DNA of 64,000 bases from JAUMBM01 sp964441755 (GTDB lineage Bacteria; Bacteroidota; Bacteroidia; Chitinophagales; Saprospiraceae): positions 124,001 through 188,000 of the forward strand of contig CAYTVG010000005.1 in assembly GCA_964441755.1 (NCBI GenBank), read 5' to 3'. A program made the translations under genes and the position numbers. Positions 18,437-27,075 of this stretch are shown one piece after another. Position 1 is the first letter of the stretch, and every line of letters starts with the position of its first letter. The notes under the pieces were generated by a model. That model had not been told where the DNA came from. It made no database searches and saw only the letters and a list, made by a program, of their open reading frames with translations.

Positions 18437-19969
18437 ATGATGGTAAAAAGGTGGTTATGGATGCTGTTGACAGTCCCCCTGCTGGCGGGCTGCCTGTCGC
18501 AGCAGCTAACAGTAGCAGACCAGCCTGCAGCGGAACCCTTCCGCTTTACGATACTGCAGATGAATGACGTTTATGAGATCGCCCCCCTGGAGGGTGGGCG
18601 AGTGGGCGGGCTGGCCCGCGTAGCCTCCCTGCTGCGCAGTCTGGAGGCCGAAAACCCGCACACTCTGGCAGTGCTGTCGGGCGATTTTATAAGCCCCTCA
18701 TTTGCCGCCACCCTCAAGCTGCCCGACGGGCAGCGCGTAGCAGGCCTGCAGATGATAGAGACCCTCAATGCGCTGGGGCTCGACTACGCGACTTTTGGCA
18801 ATCACGAATTTGACTACCGCGAGGCGGCCATCCTCGGCAGCCGCATCGACGCCAGTGACTTTCAGTGGATATCGTGCAATGTGCTGCACGAAAAAAACGG
18901 GCAAGCCCAGCCATTTACCCAGCGCGATAAGCCCATACCGCCCTATGTGGTACACACCTTCCGCAGCGGCAGTGACAGCCTTCGCGTAGCTTTTGTGGGG
19001 GTAGTGCTGCCCTTTGCGCGCGTGCCCTATGTGCGTTACCTGCCCGTTGAAGAAGCTTTTGAAAAAGCCTACACGGCCGCTGCCGAAGCAGCTGACCTCG
19101 TGATCGGCCTCACCCACCTGACGGTAGAGGAAGATGAATCGCTGGCGCGGGCGGTGCCGGGGCCGGCGCTCTTCATAGGCGGGCATGAGCATGAAAATCT
19201 GAGTCGATATATAGAAAACACAGCCATTACCAAAGCCGATGCCAATGCCAAGACGGTATACGTACACCGGTTTACCGTCGATCCGCGCACAGGGCTCTAC
19301 CGCCTGCAGTCGACCCTGCTACCCATCGATGACAGTCTGCCGGACGAGCCGGCGACCCGGGCGGTTGTCGATCGCTGGCAGGCCAAGGTCAACGACATAT
19401 TGCAGGCCGAAGGCTATCAGGCCAACCGGGTCATTGGGGAGACCATTGAGCCGCTGGAAGGCCGGGAGTCCATGGTGCGCAGCCGGCAGACCAACTACGG
19501 GCTTCTGGCTGCGCGCAGCTTTGCGGCAGCCCTGCCCGGGGCAGACGTCTACCTGCTCAACAGCGGCAGCATACGGGTTGACGATAAGCTCAGCGGCCGG
19601 CTGACAGAATACGACGTACTGCGATCCTTCCCCTTTGGCGGGGGCATCGTGCGCACGCAGTGGCCGGGCTCGGTGCTGGCCAGGGTGCTGGAGGCGGGCT
19701 CCAGGACCAATTTTGGCAAGGGAGGCTATCTGCAGTTGTACCAGGCAAGCCCGCAGCCCGACGGCAGCTGGCTGATTGGCGGCCAGCCGCTGGATGAGCA
19801 GCGCAGCTATACCGTTGTGCTGCCCGAGTTTGTCGCCCAGGGCAATGAAGCCAACCTGCAGTTTTTGTCGCAATACCCCTACGAAAAGCCGGCTACTGTG
19901 GGCAACAACCTGCGCAACGACGTGCGCACCATCCTCATCGCGTGGATGGAGCAGCAGGGGCGTTTCTGA
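18437..19969 (+). CDS. 5'-nucleotidase-type metallophosphatase lipoprotein
   Basis: A 510-residue exported lipoprotein (MMVKRWLWMLLTVPLLAGC, lipobox LLAGC). It has the two-domain layout of the 5'-nucleotidase/UshA/CpdB family: an N-terminal calcineurin-like metallophosphatase domain with MNDVYE, GDFISP, GNHEFD, LTHL and GGHEH (about residues 35-260), and a C-terminal nucleotide-binding domain (NSGSIRVD, FPFGGGIV, about 330-505). In most members the first metal motif is D-x-H; here it is D-x-Y, seen in one subgroup. It probably hydrolyses nucleotides or other phosphoesters at the cell envelope. The MoxR gene starts 18 bases downstream, so read-through into the conflict cassette is possible, though functional linkage is doubtful. 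Confidence 0.88.
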   Translation: MMVKRWLWMLLTVPLLAGCLSQQLTVADQPAAEPFRFTILQMNDVYEIAPLEGGRVGGLARVASLLRSLEAENPHTLAVLSGDFISPSFAATLKLPDGQRVAGLQMIETLNALGLDYATFGNHEFDYREAAILGSRIDASDFQWISCNVLHEKNGQAQPFTQRDKPIPPYVVHTFRSGSDSLRVAFVGVVLPFARVPYVRYLPVEEAFEKAYTAAAEAADLVIGLTHLTVEEDESLARAVPGPALFIGGHEHENLSRYIENTAITKADANAKTVYVHRFTVDPRTGLYRLQSTLLPIDDSLPDEPATRAVVDRWQAKVNDILQAEGYQANRVIGETIEPLEGRESMVRSRQTNYGLLAARSFAAALPGADVYLLNSGSIRVDDKLSGRLTEYDVLRSFPFGGGIVRTQWPGSVLARVLEAGSRTNFGKGGYLQLYQASPQPDGSWLIGGQPLDEQRSYTVVLPEFVAQGNEANLQFLSQYPYEKPATVGNNLRNDVRTILIAWMEQQGRF

Positions 19970-19987
19970 AGATTGTAAGCAAAACAG

Positions 19988-20920
19988 ATGATTATGTCTT
20001 CCAAGATCAACTATATAGCCGATGAAGGCCTGCAGGCAGCCGTGGAGGTAGCCCTGGAGCTGGAGTTGCCGCTGCTGGTGACCGGTGAGCCGGGCACTGG
20101 CAAAACACAGCTTGCCTATTGGGTAGCCGAGCATTTTTTGCAGACCGAAGTGCTGGTTTTCAACACCAAAACCAGCACGACCGCCCGGGAGCTTTTTTAT
20201 CACTACGACGCTGTGCGACACTTCCGCGAAGCGCAGCTGCGCGGCCGGGATGAGGCTGTCAACACCCTCGACTACATTCATTTTGGCCCCTTGGGGCAGG
20301 CCATTCTGGCTTCATCGCAGCAGCGCTATGTGGTGCTGGTTGACGAGATAGACAAGGCCCCCCGCGACGTGCCCAACGACGTTCTTTTCGAATTTCAGGA
20401 GATGGCCTTCCGGATTGAGGAGGCCAGCCTGTCGGACTATGCCGGCTATATGCTTGATAAAAAGCCTGAGCTGCAGCGCCTGCTGCCTGCGGGCACGCAG
20501 CTGCAGCCCGACACCCAAGGGTTTTTGCGGCACGACCCCGCCCGCCCGCGGCCGTTCATGGTGCTGACCAGCAATTCGGAAAAAAACCTGCCTGACGCCT
20601 TTTTACGGCGCTGCATTTTTTACCACATACCCTTTCCCGGGCCTGACAAGCTGGCCGAGATTGTGCGCAGCAATATTGTATTGCAGCCTGCCTATGCGGC
20701 GGTACTCGACCAGTTGATCGAACGCTTTGAGCAGCTGCGCGAGTCGGGTCTCCGCAAGAAACCGGCGACGGATGAGCTGGTCAAATGGATAGACATACTG
20801 CAGCGCCGCGGCATTGATCCCGCGCAGCTGGATGCAGCAGGTACGCGCTCGGCGCTGCTGGCTACCTTTCCGGTGCTGGTCAAGAACCGGGAGGATCTGG
20901 AGCGCCTAAAAAATCTTTAG
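19988..20920 (+). CDS. MoxR-type AAA+ ATPase of CHAT/vWA cassette
   Basis: A 310-residue AAA+ ATPase of the MoxR group. Walker A is GEPGTGKT (33-40), Walker B VVLVDEIDKAP (catalytic D119/E120), sensor 1 TSN at 194-196 in a MoxR-typical TSNSEKNLPDAFLRRC block, with R207/R208 as arginine-finger candidates. MoxR ATPases act as remodellers that work with a vWA-domain partner. Here the partner is the vWA-like protein two genes downstream, and a CHAT protease lies between with only one base separating the stop from its start. This combination matches the vWA-MoxR-associated ternary conflict systems predicted computationally by the Aravind group. The preferred start is ATG at 19988; ATG at 19994 is an alternative. 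Confidence 0.9.
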   Translation: MIMSSKINYIADEGLQAAVEVALELELPLLVTGEPGTGKTQLAYWVAEHFLQTEVLVFNTKTSTTARELFYHYDAVRHFREAQLRGRDEAVNTLDYIHFGPLGQAILASSQQRYVVLVDEIDKAPRDVPNDVLFEFQEMAFRIEEASLSDYAGYMLDKKPELQRLLPAGTQLQPDTQGFLRHDPARPRPFMVLTSNSEKNLPDAFLRRCIFYHIPFPGPDKLAEIVRSNIVLQPAYAAVLDQLIERFEQLRESGLRKKPATDELVKWIDILQRRGIDPAQLDAAGTRSALLATFPVLVKNREDLERLKNL

Positions 20921-20921
20921 C

Positions 20922-22481
20922 ATGGCCACGGGGGTTGTAGTGCTGGCTTTTTCCTACGCACAGGACGACGCGCTGGAAGCGGTGCGCAGGGAAATGGAGG
21001 TTGTCGACCGCTTGTTCAAGCAGTTGGTCAACCTGTGCAACCCTTTGCCTTTTTGGCAGGTACGACAATTGGATATTGAGGACGTGTTTGCGCGTCGGGG
21101 CCACGACATACGCATTTTTCATTTTGCGGGGCATGCGGGTCCCAGTGAGCTGCAGCTCAACCAGGACGAATTTCGGGCGCGCATCACTTTTTCGGAGGGC
21201 CTGGCGGCGTATATCGGGCAGCGAGCCAGGCAGTTGAAGCTTGTATTTCTCAATGGCTGTTCGACGGAAGATCAGGCAGCCTTTTTCCTGAAGCATGGCG
21301 TATCGGCTGTGATAGCGACTACATTGCCGGTGAGTGATGAGCTGGCCTACACTTTTGCGAGTCGTTTTTACTACGAATTTACCCGCGCCGGCACGGCGGC
21401 GACACTGCGCCAGGCCTTTGACCAGGCGCAGGCATCGATAACGGCCAGTTACGGGCCGCTGCGGGATCCTGTGACGAAGGAGCTGCGCCCGTTTTGGCTT
21501 GACGAGTCGGTGCGTGCCGGCCGGCCGGCGGCGAGCGGCGAGCCGGAAGCGCTTTATACCTTACAGCTGCATCCTGACAGGCCGGAGGTTGGCGGGGAGA
21601 CTTTTGCCGACTGGATGCGCGGCGCAGCCGGCATCCGGCCGGCGTCGGCTACGCTGCGGCATCCGGAGGGTTATTTGCTGTGCGACCGCCACAAGGAGGA
21701 GGAACAGTTTCGCGCGCTGGTGCAGCAGAAAATCCAGGGGCAGCGGCCGGAGCCTTTATTTGTGTGTATACACGAAGATTTTGCGCATTTGCCTCACTTG
21801 TTGCCGGAGCGTTTCCGGCTGTTTGAGCTGCCGCGCTGGGAGCAGCGCGAGTCAGGCTATGAAACATTGGAGCTGCCCTTGCCGGCAGATTTTGGTGCCG
21901 GCTCGATTGATGACCCGCAGAATCCTGAGCGGGATCGGTTTAAAATACGGCTATCGGAAATTTACCACCAGCGTTTTGGGGGGCAGCGGGCCACCGACAA
22001 CCGGCTGTGCTGCCTGCAGCCGCGGCCGGTGGCCGAGCGGCTGCTCGTCATCCACCACGAGCTGGCGCCCCGCCGCTGGCAGGGGCAGGCGGCGGCAGAG
22101 ACAGCCGAATGGCAGCAGCGGCTGCGCCGGCTGCTCGACTGGTACACCGGCGACTATGCAGCGGAGCTGCAGCAATTCAGCAGCCGCCTGCTGATTATTT
22201 TTACCGCCTACTACCGCAGCCCTGATAGTTTCCTCGGCGAGCTGCTGGCGGAGCTGGCAGCGCGCCGTGCCGGGCAGGTCTTTGATTGGAAGGAGCTGCC
22301 CAACATCACACAGGACGACATTGATGACTGGCAGGCATCCTTTTTGGGCGATCTGAGCCGCACGTTTCTGGACCCTGCCGAGTTGTTGAACGGTGCGTAC
22401 GAGCAGCCTTTCCGCAATGTAAAAAATTTGCTCGAGCAGGAGATTGAGCGATACAACCGGGAGAAATATGGAGCAGGCTAG
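20922..22481 (+). CDS. CHAT caspase-like protease fused to a STAND-like C-terminal domain
   Basis: A 519-residue protein. Residues 1-185 are a CHAT (caspase HetF-associated TPR-type) peptidase domain with the catalytic dyad intact: His71 in FHFAGHAG and Cys113 in VFLNGCST, followed by GVSAVIATTLPVSDELAYTFASRFY, a block shared by CHAT proteins of MoxR/vWA systems. Residues about 215-519 have no clear enzymatic motif. The segment LFVCIHEDF, LFELPRW, LLIIFTAYYR, FDWKELPNITQDDIDDW resembles the inactive-STAND or ternary-complex-associated domains found on such effectors, without a Walker A loop. The protein would be the effector protease, activated through the MoxR/vWA pair. Its end overlaps the next gene by 14 bases. 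Confidence 0.85.
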   Translation: MATGVVVLAFSYAQDDALEAVRREMEVVDRLFKQLVNLCNPLPFWQVRQLDIEDVFARRGHDIRIFHFAGHAGPSELQLNQDEFRARITFSEGLAAYIGQRARQLKLVFLNGCSTEDQAAFFLKHGVSAVIATTLPVSDELAYTFASRFYYEFTRAGTAATLRQAFDQAQASITASYGPLRDPVTKELRPFWLDESVRAGRPAASGEPEALYTLQLHPDRPEVGGETFADWMRGAAGIRPASATLRHPEGYLLCDRHKEEEQFRALVQQKIQGQRPEPLFVCIHEDFAHLPHLLPERFRLFELPRWEQRESGYETLELPLPADFGAGSIDDPQNPERDRFKIRLSEIYHQRFGGQRATDNRLCCLQPRPVAERLLVIHHELAPRRWQGQAAAETAEWQQRLRRLLDWYTGDYAAELQQFSSRLLIIFTAYYRSPDSFLGELLAELAARRAGQVFDWKELPNITQDDIDDWQASFLGDLSRTFLDPAELLNGAYEQPFRNVKNLLEQEIERYNREKYGAG

Positions 22482-24570
22482 CGCGACACTTTTCCCGCTA
22501 GACCTCCTGCTGGAGGCCTTGCGGTTGCAGGGCATGCCCGTGGCTGCCGATCTGCAGTTGCGGCTGGCGCGTTACCTCAACCGCCAGGGAGGGCGCGTCC
22601 TCAGTGCCGAACAGTGGAAACACCGACTATCGGCTCTGCTGAGCCATGATGCTGAGCAGCAGGCGCAGCTGCAGCGGCTTTTTGACCAACTATGGGAAGG
22701 CTGGCAGGCAGCAACTGCTGCGGGCGAGTCTGCAGCCGTCGGTCCGGCCAGTGGCCGGGCGGCAGGCACAACAGACAGAGAGCAGACAACCTCTACGGAA
22801 TTTGCTACCCAGGCCGAGGCCTGGCAGTCGGCGCCCACCAGCGGCCGCAGCGGGCCCATCTACTGGCCGCTGCAGCTCGCACATCCCGAGCTGCAGCCGT
22901 GGCAAAGCCAGTTGTTTGAGCGCATGATGCCCGCCTGGCGGGAAAAAGAGCTGACCACGGTTGCCGACTGGGACATTCGCGCCAGCATACGCGCCACGGT
23001 GCGGGCAGCCGGCCGGCCGGTGCTGCTGCAGCGGCCACGGCTGAAGACGCCGCAGTATCTCGTACTGATTGAAGAATGGACGCCTCAGGACCAGCTGGCG
23101 GCTCTCTACAGCGACCTCTGTGAGTCGCTGCGTGCGCAGGATCTGACGGTAGAGTGGTACTACTATGACAACAATCCGGCGCGCCTGTGGCGCGACCGTC
23201 GGGAGCCCTCATCCTACACCTATATAGAACGGCTGATGAGCGATTATGAGGGCTTCAAGCTATTGATTATCGGCGAGCCCGAAGGGCTCATGTCCCTGAC
23301 CAGTCTCGGCCCTGCGGCCTGGCTGACAGAAGCGGCGGATATTTTTTCCGACATAGCCTTCCTGAATACGCGGCCCAGCGGCAGCTGGGGCTGGGCGGAG
23401 CAAATTCTTGCCCGCTCGGTGCTCATGGTGCCGGCGACGCCCCAGGGGCTGGCGGCACTGCCAGCCAGTTGGGCGAAGGGCGAAAAGCCCGACAGCCACC
23501 GCTGGCGGCTGCAGTTTCCGGAACCATCGCTGCCGGCAATGGACGTCAACCGGGCAGAAGACGAACAGCAGTTGCTGGCCGATATCCGTGTTTACCTCGG
23601 CAAGTCGGCCTACTACTGGCTGTGTGCTACGGCTGTTTATCCGGAACTGAGTTATCACCTGACGCTATCGCTGCGCGCAGCAGAAGTGCGATTTACCGAT
23701 CCGCTGGAGCAGCAGGCGCACTGGCTGCAGTCGCTGTTGCGGCTCAGCCGGCTCGAGTGGTTTCGGCGCGGCCGCATTCCCGACCTTTTCCGCACCTGGC
23801 TGCGCGACGAGATTGCCGGCCTGCCCGGCAAGGCGCAGGTATGGGGCGAGTTGTTGCGCGTGCTGGAGCAGCAGCCTGCGCCGCCCGCCAACTCCTACGC
23901 ATACGTCGACAGGGAATTTGCGCGCCTGTGGTATGCCCACGAGCTGGCTATGCACACAACCGATGCGAGCCGCGATAAAGAGCGGCTGATGGAGGGGTTT
24001 CGGCGGCAGACGCAGGCGCTGGCCGCCACGGATGTATACGACCTGCTGGGTCGTTCCTATCTGGCCGACTTGCACAGACCGCGCGGCAGCCGGCAGGATG
24101 AGCTGTTCAGGGTGCTGTGGGTCGACGATACGCCCGAAAAGCATCTCGGCCTCCGCACCCGTCTGGAGCAGCAGCTGCCAATACATTTCGAGTTGGCGCT
24201 GAGCACCCGCGCAGCAATCGAGGCACTGGAGCGCACAACTTTTAATTTATTGCTCACTGATTTCAGTCGCCAAGGAGACGAAGGCGATGCGTTTACTTTG
24301 CTGGAGCTGGTGCAAAGCCGCCGCCTGCAGGCGCGGCTCAGGCGGCCGGGCGGCAGAGCCCGCAAAGCAGGTAGCAGCGTCGACAGGCCGCTGCCGATAG
24401 CCGTTTTTACCAGCCGGCGCATCCGGCGTACGCAGGAGGACAGGCTGCTGGACGCCGGCGCCCTGGCAGTCTTTGATGAAGGAGTGGCGCTGATGCGCTG
24501 GGTAGAGGCGCAGGTGAAGGCCGGGGAGGAATCGCTTGAGGACCGGCCGGGTAGTGGGGTGAAAAAATAA
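22468..24570 (+). CDS. vWA-like protein with C-terminal receiver domain
   Basis: A 700-residue protein from the ATG at 22468 (14-base overlap with the CHAT gene; a TTG at 22444 is less likely). Residues 1-80 are helical, with the LLEALRLQGMPV start seen on MoxR-associated vWA proteins. Residues 195-330 form a vWA-like fold (PQYLVLIEEW, LTVEWYYYDNNPARLWRD, FKLLIIGEPEGLM, SVLMVPATPQG), but the metal-binding D-x-S-x-S motif is absent. Residues 340-535 are helical. Residues 547-682 are a response-regulator receiver-like domain: acidic pair D553/D554 in VLWVDD, presumed phospho-acceptor D598 in LLLTDFS, and T648/S649 in VFTSR; the conserved lysine near the end is missing (AVFDEG). This fusion couples the ternary system to a receiver-type input. 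No histidine kinase is nearby. Confidence 0.75.
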   Translation: MEQASATLFPLDLLLEALRLQGMPVAADLQLRLARYLNRQGGRVLSAEQWKHRLSALLSHDAEQQAQLQRLFDQLWEGWQAATAAGESAAVGPASGRAAGTTDREQTTSTEFATQAEAWQSAPTSGRSGPIYWPLQLAHPELQPWQSQLFERMMPAWREKELTTVADWDIRASIRATVRAAGRPVLLQRPRLKTPQYLVLIEEWTPQDQLAALYSDLCESLRAQDLTVEWYYYDNNPARLWRDRREPSSYTYIERLMSDYEGFKLLIIGEPEGLMSLTSLGPAAWLTEAADIFSDIAFLNTRPSGSWGWAEQILARSVLMVPATPQGLAALPASWAKGEKPDSHRWRLQFPEPSLPAMDVNRAEDEQQLLADIRVYLGKSAYYWLCATAVYPELSYHLTLSLRAAEVRFTDPLEQQAHWLQSLLRLSRLEWFRRGRIPDLFRTWLRDEIAGLPGKAQVWGELLRVLEQQPAPPANSYAYVDREFARLWYAHELAMHTTDASRDKERLMEGFRRQTQALAATDVYDLLGRSYLADLHRPRGSRQDELFRVLWVDDTPEKHLGLRTRLEQQLPIHFELALSTRAAIEALERTTFNLLLTDFSRQGDEGDAFTLLELVQSRRLQARLRRPGGRARKAGSSVDRPLPIAVFTSRRIRRTQEDRLLDAGALAVFDEGVALMRWVEAQVKAGEESLEDRPGSGVKK

Positions 24571-24951
24571 ACCAGACGCAAACTTTGGTATCGTTTTTGA
24601 AAAATACCACGCTTCAGGCTGTCAAATTTTGGATATGGCAGTGTGCTAAAACAGGGTTACGGCACTTTGGCTGAAGCACTCCGCGTATAATCTGCCGACT
24701 CGCAATATCGGCATGGTAAAACTGCTTCATGTACTGATCACAGACCAGCGGCAGTGGGTGTCGCCTTCAAAAGTTGTCCATATTTGAACAGCTTTCTACA
24801 TTGCCGGCTACTTTCCATCAGGGGATCACCAAGCCAATGATTGTATGCGAGCATTGGACTTGCGCCCGCGATACAGGTATGCGACAATTTAATTTGCTCC
24901 CAATAAACCTGCAGCCGCGGCAGATATCCGCAAGCGGTGGCAAGCGCGCCG
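24571..24951. other. Gap between the two convergent conflict cassettes
   Basis: 381 bases separate the ends of the vWA/receiver gene and the helicase gene. I find no convincing coding frame and no strong terminator hairpin, unlike most other convergent gaps in this window. The sequence is visibly more AT-rich than its flanks, which fits a junction between separately acquired modules. Confidence 0.4.
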
Positions 24952-27075
24952 TCAGGGCATCACCGGCACAAAAGTAGCCAACAGCTGTCGGGCTCCGTCA
25001 AAGTCAAAATACCGTCGCCTGAGCAGCGCACACTGGTAATCCGCAGGCAGCAGCCAGGCCCATTTGGAAAAACTGCGGCCGCCGCCCTTTTTTTCGACAA
25101 AAGCAAGCAGCTGGCGGTCGATGACCGCCTCATCGGCAGCCCAGCGGTGGCGGTTGGCGAGAAAATCGTCGAGCCCGAGGCGGAGGGTGATGAGGCTGGC
25201 GGCCTCATCGAGGCCGCAATTGACTCCCTGTGCACTGAGCAGGAAGTGCAGCGCCCGATTGGTGCGGCTACCGCTGAAAGTATACCAGGCGAGCAGCCCC
25301 TCACCCAAGGGCTGCAGCGGCCGGCCCTGCGGCAACATGCTTTGGTGAAAAAAACCGAAATCGGCGCGCAGGCGCAGCAGCACCGCCTGCGCCTGTGGGT
25401 CGAGCAACGCAGGCAGCTGCCTGCCGGCCAGCAGCTCGAGCATCCTGTTGCGGACGTGCGGATGCACGTCGCCCCCTTCGCCCCCAAAGAGCGGCTTTTG
25501 GCCGGCAGCAGCAGGGGCAACCTCTATTTGACGGCGGTTATAGTCTTTGGCAATGATCAGCCAGGCCTTGGCGGCCAGCAGTATGTGCTCGCCCGGCAGC
25601 AGCGCAACCGAATCCGGCAACTGCCCGATCTGCCGTCCTTCATACAACACACTGAAGTGTTCGGCGGACTGGAAGGCCGCATAAAACTGACGGCTGTGGA
25701 CAAGCCGCTCGGCCTCAGGGCCCACGATGAGCTCACTGCCCAATGACTCCAGCAGCCCCCGCTCAACCGCATGCCTGATAATGTGCGCAATAGTAGGCAG
25801 GGGGATGTCCCGAAAAGCACTGTTGCGGGCAAGCGCCTGACAGAGTGCATCGTTCTCTATACCACCGTGCTGGGCAACCACCGACAGCGCCTGGTGGATA
25901 AGCATATCGCAGGCAACTGAGCAGTCGGCCGGCGGTTCGACAAACCCCTCCTCCAGCAATTGCCAGCAGGCGAGCGACTGCAGCAGGCTCCAGGGGTTGG
26001 TAGCGTAAAGCGCCAGCGAAGCAGGCTCCTCCCGGCGGCGGCCCGAGCGGCCGGCGCGCTGCAGCAGCGACGCAACGCCGAAGGCGGCATCGAGCTGAAC
26101 AACCATATCGACACTGCCAATGTCAATACCCAGCTCAAGCGTAGAGGTACAGGCAATACAAAAAGGCTGCTGGTTACTTTCTTTGGCAAACTGCTCAATG
26201 GCCGTCCGCTCTTGCTTGCTCACAGAAGCGTGGTGAGCGTAGTAGTGGTTGTGGCCGCCAGCGGCCCGGGACAGGGCAGCCAGGCCAGAGGCCACTTCTT
26301 CGGCCTTGCCCCGGCTGTTGGGAAAAACCAGCGCCTGGCGGTTGCGGGTATGCAGGTATAGGTGCTGCAGCAAGGGCGGCGGGAGGTCGTCGGAAGATCC
26401 GCTCTCAAAATAGTGGAGGCTGGCAACCGTCTCCCGGCCACCTTTGTCGAGCAGCACCCGGGTGCGATCGGGATCGCCTGTAAATGCTTTGGCCTGCCGG
26501 TAGTCGCCAATGGTGGCCGACAGGCCAATGATGGAAAAAGCAGCGAACTGCCGAAGGCGCGAAAGAAGTGACTGGAGCTGCACACCGCGGTTGGTACCCA
26601 AAAAGGCATGGATTTCGTCAACAACCACATACTGCAGGCCGCCAAACAGCCGCCCCAAGTGCCGGGGGTTTTGGACAAACATGGCTTCGAGTGACTCGGG
26701 CGTTATGAGGGCTATACCCCGGGGGTTGGCGAGCAGGCGACTTTTGGCAGTGGTATTGGCTTCGCCGTGCCAGGGCGTGACGGGGATGTCCAGATGCCGG
26801 CAGAGGTCCTCAATGCGCAAAAACTGGTCGTTGATGAGGGCAATCAGGGGCGACACATAGAGCACGCGGAGCCCGGGACCTGAGAAGTCGAGCTTGGAAA
26901 GTATGGGCAGGAAAGCAGCTTCCGTCTTGCCGGATGCCGTGCGCGAAGCCAGCATGAAATGGTCTGAAGACCCCAGGATGCGCGGTATGGCTGCCAGCTG
27001 AATGGGCCGCAACGCCTCCCAGCCTTGCTCCCATATATACTTGCGGATGGGGGGCGACAGCAGCTCGAGCGCCAT
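24952..27075 (-). CDS. Lhr/BrxHI-like superfamily 2 helicase
   Basis: A 707-residue DEAD/DEAH helicase. Q-motif-like RPIQLAAIP (23-31), Walker A SRTASGKT (44-51), DEIH (153-156), SAT (186-188), and motif VI QRAGRSGR (339-346) are complete, so it should be an active nucleic-acid translocase. The C-terminal half (about 380-700) resembles the extended tail of Lhr-like helicases, including the Lhr-type helicases BrxHI of type 2 BREX. The start codon overlaps the stop of the preceding BrxD-like gene (TGATG). Partner genes are a BrxD-like ATPase and a TerB-domain protein, an association known from predicted TerB-centred and BREX-related defence loci. It ends the minus-strand cassette. Confidence 0.88.
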   Translation of the reverse strand: MALELLSPPIRKYIWEQGWEALRPIQLAAIPRILGSSDHFMLASRTASGKTEAAFLPILSKLDFSGPGLRVLYVSPLIALINDQFLRIEDLCRHLDIPVTPWHGEANTTAKSRLLANPRGIALITPESLEAMFVQNPRHLGRLFGGLQYVVVDEIHAFLGTNRGVQLQSLLSRLRQFAAFSIIGLSATIGDYRQAKAFTGDPDRTRVLLDKGGRETVASLHYFESGSSDDLPPPLLQHLYLHTRNRQALVFPNSRGKAEEVASGLAALSRAAGGHNHYYAHHASVSKQERTAIEQFAKESNQQPFCIACTSTLELGIDIGSVDMVVQLDAAFGVASLLQRAGRSGRRREEPASLALYATNPWSLLQSLACWQLLEEGFVEPPADCSVACDMLIHQALSVVAQHGGIENDALCQALARNSAFRDIPLPTIAHIIRHAVERGLLESLGSELIVGPEAERLVHSRQFYAAFQSAEHFSVLYEGRQIGQLPDSVALLPGEHILLAAKAWLIIAKDYNRRQIEVAPAAAGQKPLFGGEGGDVHPHVRNRMLELLAGRQLPALLDPQAQAVLLRLRADFGFFHQSMLPQGRPLQPLGEGLLAWYTFSGSRTNRALHFLLSAQGVNCGLDEAASLITLRLGLDDFLANRHRWAADEAVIDRQLLAFVEKKGGGRSFSKWAWLLPADYQCALLRRRYFDFDGARQLLATFVPVMP

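Noticed and set aside
18437..19969. 5'-nucleotidase as part of the conflict system
   Set aside because: It is only 18 bases upstream of the MoxR gene, but it is an ordinary exported lipoprotein and its gene order is better explained by chance neighbourhood.
24774..24977. Small plus-strand gene of 67 codons in the convergent gap
   Set aside because: Composition is random-like, there is no start context, and it overlaps the end of the helicase gene.
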